DNA of 64,000 bases from a virus, in the IMG/VR virus record IMGVR_UViG_3300045125_000031, positions 1 to 64,000 of that record; one strand, written 5' to 3'. Below, piece by piece: positions 19,223-30,200 of this stretch. Both the position numbers and the translations under genes were made by a program. Each line of letters opens with the position of its first letter. Positions within the stretch are counted from its first letter, which is position 1. The notes beneath the pieces were generated by a model that was not told where the DNA came from, did not search any database, and was given only the letters and a program-made list of their open reading frames with translations.

Positions 19223-19642
19223 TTATCTTTTCTTGGTTCTACCAATATGGTATGTAGCCAGTATATCACGAATCTCTCTTACTTGCGATTCTGAGTAATA
19301 AGATCTTACTTGCCATCCACGTTCACCACCTTTTTGTGATCCTGTTGGAAATGGAATAATCCCACGTTTCATTAATGATGGCATATACTTTTTATGCCTA
19401 TTAACAAGATCAGCAGTCTCTCCTACAGTGTAAGCACGTTCTCTTTTAGTTTTAAAATCATTAATCAAACAACTTTCTAATCTATCTTTGTTAATATTAT
19501 ATATTGACATAATGCCGTTTGATCTGTTATAATGCACGATCCTAACAAGATCTTTATTTAAAAACCAAACCTTTTTATTTCCAGGTATTACAGGAGCGCC
19601 ATTGTACTCTTCGCTCGTTCTATTTCCTTTTTTAGTAGCCAT
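19223..19642 (-). CDS. MerR-like winged-helix DNA-binding protein
   Basis: Intact 139-residue protein. The C-terminal half has AYTVGETADLVNRHKKYMPS followed by GWQVRSYYSESQVREIRDIL: an E-T-A-x-L-V-x-R HTH, a wing, then 'Y-Y-S-E-S-Q-V-R-E-I', the pattern of MerR/excisionase-type domains. The N-terminal half (NKKVWFLNKDLVRIVHYNRS) is a small beta module that MerR regulators lack. Probably a phage transcription or replication-initiation regulator. Its start overlaps the zinc-ribbon gene by 55 bases, and it opens the replication operon. Confidence 0.65.
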   Translation of the reverse strand: MATKKGNRTSEEYNGAPVIPGNKKVWFLNKDLVRIVHYNRSNGIMSIYNINKDRLESCLINDFKTKRERAYTVGETADLVNRHKKYMPSLMKRGIIPFPTGSQKGGERGWQVRSYYSESQVREIRDILATYHIGRTKKR

Positions 19643-19779
19643 CGACCTTCCTCCGAATCAGATGGTGGATGGAAAAATCTTCTTGATCCACAAGTCAAAC
19701 AATATATCTCTAAATGTGAGACTGAGTTGTATACCCTGTCTATTAACATTTTGCGAAAACATTTCTTACAACTTATCAT
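19588..19779 (-). CDS. 63-residue zinc-ribbon protein
   Basis: MISCKKCFRKMLIDRVYN ... EIYCLTCGSRRFFHPPSD: two CxxC knuckles 22 residues apart form a zinc ribbon. The ATG overlaps the stop of the preceding structural gene (TAATG). Small ribbon proteins at operon junctions often bind nucleic acids, but nothing more specific is visible. Confidence 0.6.
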   Translation of the reverse strand: MISCKKCFRKMLIDRVYNSVSHLEIYCLTCGSRRFFHPPSDSEEGRWLLKKEIERAKSTMALL

Positions 19780-20222
19780 TAAAGAGGTATGCCAACGACC
19801 AATATATTTACGGATACAGATAAGTTTCCAGTTTCATTAAATCGAACTAGGCCCTCCACACGTGAAGTTCCTACACTTTTTAAAACTACGGTTACATTTT
19901 CTCCAGCATTGGTCTGGCCTATGTTAACTGGAGTAGCAGTTGCTACTGGTTTAAATTTAAACTCTGCTGGAAACACATATTCAAAGGTTTCCTCATCGCC
20001 AATATTTTTTGATGAGTTAGTTACAACAACTTTCTCTGTTCCAATAATTCTTGCCTCAGAAGCCTTAACAGACCTTGGCCCATCTCCTGGGATATCAATC
20101 GTTACATACTTTGAAGATGATGGTGATATTTGCTTAGACAACTCATTTACTGCATTAACTATACTATAAATATAGTTTACGTCTAAAGGTTGTCCTCGTT
20201 CTGGTGGTGATATTTGTGCCAT
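19779..20222 (-). CDS. Minor structural protein, last gene of tail module
   Basis: Intact, 147 residues. N-terminal helix with SPPERGQPLDVNYIYSIVNA, then a beta-rich domain (KVVVTNSSKNIGDEETFEYV, NVTVVLKSVGTSRVEGLVRF) ending SVNILVVGIPL. The alternating strands without charged active-site residues suggest a virion adaptor or fibre-attachment protein. It follows three other beta-rich tail genes with short gaps. I do not recognise a family. Confidence 0.5.
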   Translation of the reverse strand: MAQISPPERGQPLDVNYIYSIVNAVNELSKQISPSSSKYVTIDIPGDGPRSVKASEARIIGTEKVVVTNSSKNIGDEETFEYVFPAEFKFKPVATATPVNIGQTNAGENVTVVLKSVGTSRVEGLVRFNETGNLSVSVNILVVGIPL

Positions 20223-20238
20223 AATTCCTCCTGTATAA

Positions 20239-20660
20239 TTATACCAAACTTAAAGTTCCAGTATAGATAGTATTACTATCTCTTCTTTCTTTGAATATAC
20301 CGCCTATTTGTACCGCTATATCTATGCTTGTTCCACCCTGACTAATGATAGAATAGTTATTTGAGGTAGCGGTTCCATGGTATGTATATTCTGTTTCATT
20401 ATTATATTTTGTAAAAATATCATAAGATGATATGTTAGGTACAGAATCCCAGGCAACTACTATGATAGAGTTAACCCTTTCAATTCTGCCACTCACTATC
20501 TGTAGGCTTTTGCCAATAACTTTATGAATTAAAGACCAGTGTGAGTATCTATTTTTATCTTGTGACGCTATTCTGTATCGAACCAGATACTCTCCGTCCT
20601 TGCCTGCTGGTGGCAAAGACGACCTTGGAATAATTATTTTTTAATACCTTGATCAGCCAT
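20239..20660 (-). CDS. Fibronectin type III-like tail protein
   Basis: About 141 codons. Starts MADQGIKK; one A is missing from an A-run near 20641, after which the frame continues IPRSSLPPAGKDGEYLVRYR and SQDKNRYSHWSLIHKV. A second half (NSIIVVAWDSVPNISSYDIF, TYHGTATSNNYSII) shows the W-x-S-V-P / Y-D-I-F pattern of fibronectin type III. Likely a tail-tip accessory domain protein. Start overlaps the preceding stop by 8 bases. Confidence 0.55.
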
Positions 20661-21809
20661 TATTAATATTCATCCCAAATCTAAATTCAATATAACTTGT
20701 TGTGTTTGATTCTTTAATTACAGTTGCAGAGTCTATGTTTTTAATTACAGAGTATCCAACTAAACCATACAAAGGGTTTATAGATGTAACATTTTCTAAT
20801 CTAACAGCATCTAAACAAATATAGAAATCATCAGAAAGAACATCGTTTTCAATAAATACTGAAGTGTAAACCTTTATAGTGTTTACAGAGTCCCAGTTAA
20901 ACCCTGTACTGCTTTTTCTTAGTTCTTGTAATTGTTTGGTGCTAACAATATATCTGTTATTTGCAAAATCATAGTCTTCTATTATTGCTTCAAATCTTGC
21001 CCACTGACCTTCTCCGTAAACATCTGTGTCTGAAAACTCAATTAATATATAAACCTTGTCTGGATTAATTGGTGAAACATTATTTGCATTTTTATTTACA
21101 ACTGAAAAGGCAAGCCTTATTTCATCCGTAGGAGCATTTTTGCTTAAGTTTAATGCTGTTCCAGTTAACCCTACATAATTACTTCCAGCGTTTGCGTTAA
21201 GTCTTTTTACTCCACTTACCATTTCTGTTGATAGATTTGACATTGATCCATTTGTAATTACAATATTATTTAAAAATCTACATCTCTCGTACCGCTCTAC
21301 TCTTTCAGGGTTTGTAAAAATTCTATTATTTGCATTTGTAGTAAATGCCATTAAGTCTGCCCCATTGTCTTTAATATGTATTTCTCCGCTAGATCCAGTA
21401 GAGTCTAGTGGTTCATATTTGGTATTAATGCAATTTGATTGTTATATTCCCAACCTTCGGACTCAGAAAATGAAAATAATGTTTTGCTATCATAAGCACC
21501 AGCAGTCGGGTTTGCACCAGCAGAATAAACTCCAATTTCAGAAATCTCATATCTTTCTTCTGTTGGAAGTTCTGCGGTAAGCACAACCTTAGCAGTCCCA
21601 TCGTCATCTTTTATATATCCTCTAGATGTAATTGGAACACGAAACATTTCAAAGTCCAGTGATGTTTGGTTAGAATAATCTCCAAATGGAACTTCTGGAT
21701 CTGGGTCTAATGGCTTTGCTCCACAGCCTACCGCAATGTAGGAAGCATACGCTGGGGACTGACCCACAAGGTATTTAGCAATTATATTTTTTCCATTATT
21801 AGTTATCAT
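20653..21809 (-). CDS. Tail-tip/baseplate-like structural protein
   Basis: About 385 codons with one frameshift near 21415. N-terminal domain starts MITNNGKNIIAKYLVGQSPA with ASYIAVGCGAKPLDPD and ERYEISEIGVYSAGANP; this arrangement (fixed N-terminus, 'YIAVG-G', 'ISEIG-YS') is what tail-fibre-base proteins show. The C-terminal part (MAFTTNANNRIFTNPERVER, FYICLDAVRLENVTSINPLY) is a beta-sandwich resembling carbohydrate-binding modules. Probably host recognition or fibre attachment. Confidence 0.55.
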
Positions 21810-21836
21810 AGTTATTCCACCTCGTATATTGTATCA

Positions 21837-22343
21837 CTAAGAACAATCCCCTGCTGAAGGATTTGAACCTCTACTCTGCTCTTCCTTACCCATATTAATA
21901 ACATTGATTATAATATCTCCAGTTATTGGATCTGTATATACTATTTTACAGTTTTCTATCTGCTTAGTAGGATCAATGCTGTCAAGCGTATATCCCGTAC
22001 CACATTCTGGGATCCTATCGCTAAGTTTAATTGGGAAATTTTTAAAATATGAATCTGCAGTTTTTTGTAAAGCAAGAATATTTTGAGGGTTATATTGAAA
22101 AAATATAGAACTTAGGTTTTTAATAGGACTATAAACTACGTTTTCTCCATTAATTAAATCACTTCTAGATATAGTAATGATTTCATGACCACCTATATCT
22201 TCAAATATTAAGTCAGTCATTATCTCAATAGGAACAGTGTCAGGCGGAGTAATTATTAAATCTGGTGTTGCTGGTTTAACTGCCTGTGGTCTAGCAATGC
22301 TTGGACTTGATTGTGGAATTTGTGGTGTCGAATTAGTTGCCAT
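21837..22343 (-). CDS. Minor tail protein of unknown family
   Basis: Intact, 168 residues, preceded by GAGGTAAGGTA. A low-complexity Ser/Pro/Gln/Ala head (NSTPQIPQSSPSIARPQAVK) is followed by a mixed domain (DIGGHEIITISRSDLINGEN, SSIFFQYNPQNILALQKTAD) with two cysteines in IPECGTGY and QIENCKIVYTD that could pair. ILALQKTADSYFKNFPIKLS looks helical. Position between two large tail proteins implies a virion role. Confidence 0.5.
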   Translation of the reverse strand: MATNSTPQIPQSSPSIARPQAVKPATPDLIITPPDTVPIEIMTDLIFEDIGGHEIITISRSDLINGENVVYSPIKNLSSIFFQYNPQNILALQKTADSYFKNFPIKLSDRIPECGTGYTLDSIDPTKQIENCKIVYTDPITGDIIINVINMGKEEQSRGSNPSAGDCS

Positions 22344-22352
22344 TACCTTACC

Positions 22353-25300
22353 TCACTTAAAGTATACTGTCATGTCTGGACCTTCTGGCCCTTTACTATA
22401 TTCAATATAATATACAACATATCTGTCGTTTGCAATTTTTGAATATTGTCTTTTGTGTATTTAACAGAAACAATATCCCCTAACTGAATTGTAGAGTTAG
22501 CAAAAATCTTAACACCAACAGATTTTCTTGGTTTTATTATTTTTGATAACAACCATTTCATTAAACTATTTGCTTGATCTTGAGTTTGAATATATGCAGT
22601 TTGAATAGAAAAATCTTTTTTACCATAAGTCATTCTGCTTAACTTAATATCCTCATACTCTTTATTTAATTTTAAAAGGAGACACAACAACATTAGATCC
22701 TGTACTATAATTGGATCAGACAAAGAACTATTTTTAGAATAATATTCGTCTACAGTTAACTCTCCATTAGATTCTTGAGTAAAGGTTACTCCCTTGAATT
22801 CTCAAATAGTTTCCAGTTGTTTCATCTAAACTTAATCGCAGTGTCAGTTGCATTAAAGATCATAAATTCGCACCATAGGATCCTGCCCTAAATCCAGACA
22901 CAGCATAGCCTTTTATCTTATTAAACGTTGGAGATATTTTTGCAGTAAAGTGCAGGATAGGCTTTATCATATTTAATATTAAATATGTGCAGCTTCTCTC
23001 ATGATAGTTCCAAACTCTTCAAAATAAATGCTGTACTTATTAGGTGTCTGAACTGCTAATTCCAGATAAATACGTTCCTTGAATCAATACCGCTCATAGC
23101 ATACTTTCTAAATGATTCATGTAGCATTATATCTCATCATCAAAAATGCTGATGTAACTGGTGTGTCCAAAGCAAACACTGCATTTTGTGCTATAGTTAT
23201 TTGACAGTGCATATATATTTTCAAACATTACTCTTGACGAACCTCTTGAACAAAAAGTGCCATGTTATTATATACTGGTAGTGGGTCTTGTATCTACAAC
23301 TGTTGTTAACAATGACCCATTCAATATATAAATGAAAACCTTCTTGCATTCTCCTAATAGCCTCGATACTCAACTGCCAATATCATAAACTGTTACATTT
23401 TGCTTCAGCAAGCCATTCTGTATTGACCAGTAAACTTACCATCATCTACAATAATATTTCACTAAGCCCTCCCAAAGTTTTACTGGTATTGCATCAGAAG
23501 AAGCATGAGTCTGTTTTTAATTTTATAAAAATATAACATTGTGCACATTTTGTCTTTCAAGAGTTGATATATTAGAACTTCCAAGGGCACTCAACTTCTA
23601 AATAATATCCATTATTTGTTTCTGGATTTACCATTATGGCAAGACCTCCACCACCTCCAGAAATAGTTATGTCTCTATCTGGAGTTAGGCCTGGTACAGT
23701 ATAATAGTTTGTACTGCCGTTTGCTGTTTGCCCACGCTGCATTGTTCTCTATCTTTCCTACAATTCTCATTCTGGTTCCAAAATGTTTAAATTTACTGCT
23801 AAGTGGTTTATATACATATGAAACAAAATCTCTTGGCTTACCTGTTACTGGTATCGATGGTCCTTGCATAACAAAAGCAGAAGATTGAATAGTTCCAGAT
23901 TGATTGGGGTTGTAAAAGTATTTACGTCTGATTCAGAATTAAAAGTAGCAGACATAAAATTTTTATAATTCCATTTCTTGTTGTTTTTTTAGCAAGTTCA
24001 TTATTAATTCCAGCAGCACCCTCACAGTATTTGGTACTTGAGTATTGTCTTCAAATAAATACTTTGACTGCATAGTAGCATCCTCTAATATTTGCGTCAT
24101 CTCTCCAATAAGAGTTCAATCCTGCATAGTGTTCTACAATAGAAGTTCCAAACTGCCCTCTGCCATGTTTTGCAACCGCTCCATTTTTTAATTTTAATTA
24201 CTCCATTGACCTCTTCATAATTAGGTTCAGTGTATATTCTTACAAGCCCAGTTGGGTACATCTTTCCGTTAAACGGTAACTGTGAAAAATAATATTCATA
24301 TTCTCTGGGCGCTGCTAATCCAAACGTTGCCAAAATTAGCAACATTAAATTGTGCAGCATCATATTTAATTATTTCACCATTTGAATAAAAGTATCCATT
24401 ATATCTTGCTATCCAATAAATTCCTTCACCAAAGTCTATAATGTTATTTGTTAATTCTCTATTTACAACTGTAGGTATTTGATTTGATAAATTAGAGTTA
24501 AGTGGTATAGCGCTTAAGAGATATGAAGATTGCATACCTGTTTCATTATTAACAGATTTAGTGTTTTCTGTTCCAGCAACCTCCCATAAAAGGACTGGTT
24601 TATAAATCCAATTTCTATCCATGTCAATAAGGCTTGCCTGTTTAATAGTTCCTACAGATCTTTGAATATATTTTTCAGAATAATTAATTTTGCCATCATT
24701 AAATACTTGGTTTTCTTCTGATGCAATTTCAATAATATTTGGAAGAATATTTAAATTTGAATCAGGTTCGTTTCCAGATAAATAAATATCTATAGGTCTT
24801 TGATCTGCTGTTGGCATTATATAGTCTTTGCTCATCATAACAAAATTATTATACTCATCAAAGAACATTGCTGATTGAGACGAGATTGCCAATTGCTCTA
24901 AAACTTCTGCAACACTAACGTCTGGCTCTACATAAAAATATGGAATTATTAACTCTGTTTCATTTGCTACTCTTTTAAAAGTATAGTTAGCAAATCCAAC
25001 AGAATCTAATAAAAATGCTACCGCAGAACTAAGTGATACATTTGTCATTAAAATTTGTGGGGCTGTTAAACTTTCAAAATAAAAAAACAAATCTCGTAAC
25101 TCTAACTCTACTGTTTGATCTGACTTATTGCTTTTTGGGAATCCATCTGAATATAATGTTTTGACTGGAATATAATAATCCCATCCATCTACATTAAAAA
25201 CAACATCATAAAACTTAATCTGTATATGTCTATTAATATAATTTTTAATTATACTTTGTGTATTGTTTTCATTAAAAGCATCATCGTAATCAAATATAGA

Positions 25301-26625
25301 AAGAGATCCAGTTGATGCGAGAAGTTGTCCAACTGGCATTCCACTAACACCTAAATCTGAGGCACTCTTTTTTACAGAAAAATCTAAAGTCTTGTCTGAT
25401 ATATCTGCTGTTAATCTAGGAGACATTTCAATAAGATCAAAAGTACAGTTTGATTTGTTCATTGTATCAACGACAACTCTAAGTCCTTTAATATTATCAA
25501 ACTCTCTATAAACCTCAGCGCCACCAGCGTTTATATATTTTGTAGGGTTTGTCATATCTGTTACAAAGTTTGTTAGTCTATCTACTTCTGACTCTTCTAA
25601 ATACCACCCATATTGTGGTGTAAAACCTTGTAGTCATTAATTTCATCTATCCAAATATGAAATTCACCTATGTCATTTTCATTAGTACAAACTAAATAGG
25701 CATAACCATTGACAGACTTTTCTGGAAGTAATGTAATAGAACTATATTTTTCTGCATATACAAATATATCCCTGTACGGCTGTGGAACCTTTAACCCATA
25801 AGCCAACTCAACATAACCGTCACTTTTTATAATAGGGGTTCCATCTTTTCTAACAGATGATTGGTTAAAGGATAATAAATCAACCCATGAATTATTTTTT
25901 AAAGCCTGGACCTTCCATCTAACTGGAGTTGCCCTCTTTGAGTCTCCGTAGAACGGATCAGATATTGATGATGATGCAGAAGTAAAAGTTCCAAGGTCTA
26001 CACTGCCAACGTGTGTTTGCATTTTAACAACAACTCTATTTGCAGATACAGTATCTTTATACACAATAAATGGCGCTGTATCCTCAATAGCAAACTCTCC
26101 ATTTTTAGAAAGTGATATGCCATACTCTATATCCATCCTCAGTTCTAAACGATGTCCAGTATTTAAAGAATCTTTAACATCTGGCATGTAATATCTAGGA
26201 CGGCTTGCCATATTGATGTTAGGAGTGATGTAAATAATTTCCTGGTAAATATACTGCTTTATTAATTCCTGATCTTGGTCTAAATTGCTTAAAGCAATCT
26301 TCTAATGAATAAATCATTTTTAATTTTTCTTTATTGGCCTTCAGAGTTACTGGAACACCATCATCTGTATAGCCTCCATCAATAATTACATCTGCATCTG
26401 TTGCACCATAGTAAAATGGTATAGATGTTTCTTTAGTCTCTGATGGGTCAAAGTTGCTTGGAATAATTTTATATACTGAGTCTTGTCTAGTTGGTCTATA
26501 TCTATAGTTACCAATCTTTAAAATGTTGGTTGGAGAGTTCAAATTCCATTCAGCAATGACAGCGCTTTTAGTTTTAACTACAGAAGATGTCTCTAAATGT
26601 TTTTTAAATCTTCATTATAAAACAT
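22353..26625 (-). CDS. Very large minor tail protein (about 1,420 residues)
   Basis: Start ATG at 26625 overlaps the previous stop (TAATG). The uninterrupted pieces join at about 26560, 26225 and 25605 (each one base) to give a contiguous N-terminal 750 residues: NILKIGNYRYRPTRQDSVYK, GHRLELRMDIEYGISLSKNG, VVVDTMNKSNCTFDLIEMSP, then RHIQIKFYDVVFNVDGWDYY and SVAEVLEQLAISSQSAMFFD. From 24300 to 22730 the frame is badly broken. The C-terminal 110 residues (GDIVSVKYTKDNIQ) end GPEGPDMTVYFK at 22353. The size and place after the distal tail protein match the large tail-tip protein of actinobacterial siphoviruses, which closes the tail and carries receptor-facing beta domains. Confidence 0.65.
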
Positions 26626-27278
26626 TATGCCTCTTCCAAGCCTATGGATATATTCCAAAAATCAAACTTAGGTCCTCTTCTATTTACTGTATAAGAAAAG
26701 TCAGTAAAGAAAACTTCTACTAGTTCGTTATACTGTGGAAGGTGTGCATAAGCAGAATCATCTTTCCCAAATACAGAATACTTATCGTATGATAGATAAC
26801 ACCAAAAAGATCCTTGATGATTTTCATACCAATCTAGTAATTCTACTCCTCCAGCACCTCCATCGGTTGTATACTGTGCATCTGGAGAATTGGGTAATCC
26901 AGATTGTCCAGTCATTTCTGATTGTCCATTAGAATCAAAATCTGGACTCAAGGCAAAAGATCTTGAAGGCAAATTAGTATAACTAAGGCTTATTGTTCTT
27001 TTATCTGCTACATGATAAGATCTCATTCTTCCATTTATCATACGTTCACGATTTTCAATTCTTATTTTTCCAAAATCTATTGGAGATCTATTATCATCTG
27101 ATAAAATTAAAAATTGATCAATGTTATTTGGATCTACTTCAGATCCTGGGTTAGAATTAATTTCAAGACCATTGGGTATATACAAACCATTTTCTAGTTT
27201 GCCAGAATTTTCAGACCACAACATAGCCTGTGGTCTACCATATTTTTTACGACCATTCATATATGTGTTAGTTGCCAT
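26625..27278 (-). CDS. Distal tail protein (Dit-like)
   Basis: Intact, 217 residues, directly after the tape measure gene with coupled stop and start. Visible: MATNTYMNGRKKYGRPQAML, DNRSPIDFGKIRIENRERMI, DKRTISLSYTNLPSRSFALS, QGSFWCYLSYDKYSVFGKDD and RRGPKFDFWNISIGLEEA. The 'W-x-I-S-I-G-L-E-E' end and the 'R-T-I-S-L-S-Y-T-N-L-P-S' strand are features of actinophage distal tail proteins. It would form the ring joining the tail tube to the tip. Confidence 0.62.
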   Translation of the reverse strand: MATNTYMNGRKKYGRPQAMLWSENSGKLENGLYIPNGLEINSNPGSEVDPNNIDQFLILSDDNRSPIDFGKIRIENRERMINGRMRSYHVADKRTISLSYTNLPSRSFALSPDFDSNGQSEMTGQSGLPNSPDAQYTTDGGAGGVELLDWYENHQGSFWCYLSYDKYSVFGKDDSAYAHLPQYNELVEVFFTDFSYTVNRRGPKFDFWNISIGLEEA

Positions 27279-30200
27279 TATATCCTAACGCTCCTTAACT
27301 TCTGAGAATTTACTCTCTTTATGTTTGTCATTACAGCCTGTGCGATTTCTTCTGGATTTGCATCAGACTTAACATTTACATTAATACTATAATTATACAC
27401 TGAGTCACCAACTGACTCTCCACTATTAATAGCCTTCATCTTATCCACACCGAACGATTCAACAGCATATCTACTCATTACAAATTCTCCAGGAGTTAAC
27501 ATTGATGGAATAACATCTGTTCCTATTATTGGGCCACCCTTAGCAAATCTTTGTATTAGGCCACCAGCATAGTTATTCTTTCCCCAGTTAGCAAATGAAT
27601 TGGCTGCTGAAGCATTACCGCCAAACTTCTTAAGGTCTGCTGCTCTCTTTGCTGCTGCTGCCTTGTCTGCTGCTGCTTTCTGTGCTGCCTCTGCTTTTTT
27701 CTTTGCTGCTTCAGGTCCATCATATTTTTTAGCAAGTGCAGCAGCATTTGCCATTCTATTAAGATCTGCAAGATGTTGTCCAGCAACAGATCCAGCATTT
27801 TCTGTTGCTTTCTTTTCTGCAATTTTTTGTGCAAACAGTGCAGAGTTTTCTGCAATATTAGATGATATATTTGCTTCTAAACTCTTGACATGTGCTTGTG
27901 CTGTTGGATCAGTAATACTCTTGTATGTAGATTTATATGGTGTTGGTATTGTTGCTGGATTAACTCCTGACACAGTTGTCTTACCAGTAGAACCAGTATT
28001 GCTTCCACTAGAATTGCCATTTCCAGTATTGCCATTTCCAGTATTGCCATTTCCAGTATTGCCGTTTCCAGTATCTCCTGTATCGCCTGTGTCTCCTGTG
28101 TCGCCTGTATCTCCATCAGGATTTCCACTAGTCACATACTTAACTGTAATTGTTACAGTCTTATCTTTAATAGAATCATAAAGATCCTTAATTCTCTTCC
28201 AGATCTCTTCTGCTGTACCGCTTTGACCATTGAAAGCATCTAATGCATCTTTTAATTCTTTTCTAAGTTTTTCATCCATAAGGGTCATTTGGGTTAACAT
28301 CTCTTCCCATTGATCTCTTGTCTGTCCTGCAACTATTCTATTTCTGTCATTTGCAGCAATAATGTTTCCAAGAACCACTAACTGATATTCTAAAGCAAGA
28401 TTCTTTGTTGTCTCTAGATTAATTGCATTTTGTAAAGGAAGAATCTTTTCTTGTTCAATTTTATAAATTCTTTCTTCATGTGCTCTAATAGCAAGTAGTT
28501 TAACTTCTCTTGCTTCTTCTATTGCATATATTGCATCCTTAGTTTCCTGTATACTCTTTTGAAGAGCAAGTCTTGCTGGATCATTTTCAAGTGCATATAT
28601 CTGTTGTGATATTTCCCAACGTCTTTCTTCAATTTGATCTCGTGTTAATCCATTAGCATTTGTTAATCCATTAATTTCATTTTCTCTTGATTGCTGTAAT
28701 GCATCGCTTTGGCTAGTAGCAAAATCTGCTGCGTTGCCAGCCCTCATTGCCTGAGCAGCACGGGCAGCAGCAGAAATATCTCCTTGAGTTAAGGCATCGG
28801 CCAAATCAAGTTGCTGTTCTTGTTGACGAATAATAGATTCATTAACCTTTTGGACCTCTGCTAATGCCTCTGCCTGCTTGTCATACTTATCATTAATCTT
28901 TCCTGCTTGGTAATCCATAACTTCTAGGTCATGAGAAAGGACATTAGATTCATCCTGAAGCGTCTTGATAGGACGCTCATACTTCATTTCTATTTCTCTT
29001 TCCCAGTCGTCAATCTTTTCCTTAAGATCTTCTAGTACATACTTTAATTTACCAGTGACCTTCTGTCCGTCTATAGTAAGATTTAAATCCTTAACATCCA
29101 TATTTTCAATATCAGATTCAATCTTTGCAATCTCGTCACGAATCATAGAAATTTGATGTTCATAAATTGCAAGTTCAGCATTCATTGCTGACAATGCTTC
29201 GTCGCTTTCTGTCTTTGTTCTGCTCAACTGCTTAAATGTTTTTCCACCAAGTTCTGGTGTTACTGAATTTTTGGAGCCTTTAACGTATACTCATCCATAG
29301 TCTTATAGGCATCAAAAATCTTCATTGCTGCATCGTAAGCCTTTTGGAACTTTTCAAGAGGTGTTAATAGATTTTTTCAAGATCCTTTGATGCTTCAGAA
29401 CTAGCAATAAGATCAAATAGTTGCTTCATGCCATCTTTAGCGTCTATCGTTCCAGCCTTAATAGCATCCATTACTGCAACCATTGCAATTAAATCTTCTG
29501 GGTCCTGTATAGCATCATATATGGACGTAATAGAAAGTGCAACTTCCTTGCCTTCTGCATCTAATGTTTTAAAGGCAGATAAGAAGTTGATTAGTTCTGG
29601 GGCTTTATTTAAAGCATCAATTCTTGTTTGATTAGTTTTTGTTTTATCAACTAACCCATTTATTTGTTCTCTTAATACAGCCTGCTTAGTTAAAGCATTG
29701 TTTGTCTTTAATTCTTGTGCAGTTATTTGTCCAGTTGCTATGGCTGTAACATATGCTTGATTTTCCATAGCCTTTTCTATTTCTAAATTAGATAGGCCAG
29801 CAGCCTTTAATTTAACATATGCCTTATTTTGTTCGTCTATATTTTTTGAGTACATTCTGTTGTTCTATCTGGAATTCTCCTACAACGGCCTTGTCCATTC
29901 CTTGACGCATTGCGTTTCCTTGATCAGTTAATACAAAATCTCCCTTTTTGTATTTCTGAGTTCTGGTTTTCATCTTTCCAGTTTTATAATCATACTCTTT
30001 ATACTTCTTAGTTCCAGCCTTTGTAGCGGTACTTCCAAATTGCTTTTGTTCTTCTGGATCCATCTGTGTTATAAAATCAATAAAGTCTTGGCTATAACCC
30101 TTCTTCATTAATTGCTGCTCTACACCAACAAACTTATTTGCGACAGACTTGCTGCCTGCTGCCTCCATTGCCTTTTGTAATTCTTTAAAGCCACCAGCAG

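Noticed and set aside
27600-28181. Plus-strand open frame rich in Ala and Pro-Val repeats
   Set aside because: Antisense of the Ala-rich and GDTG/NGNTG part of the tape measure gene; the minus frame is continuous and makes sense.
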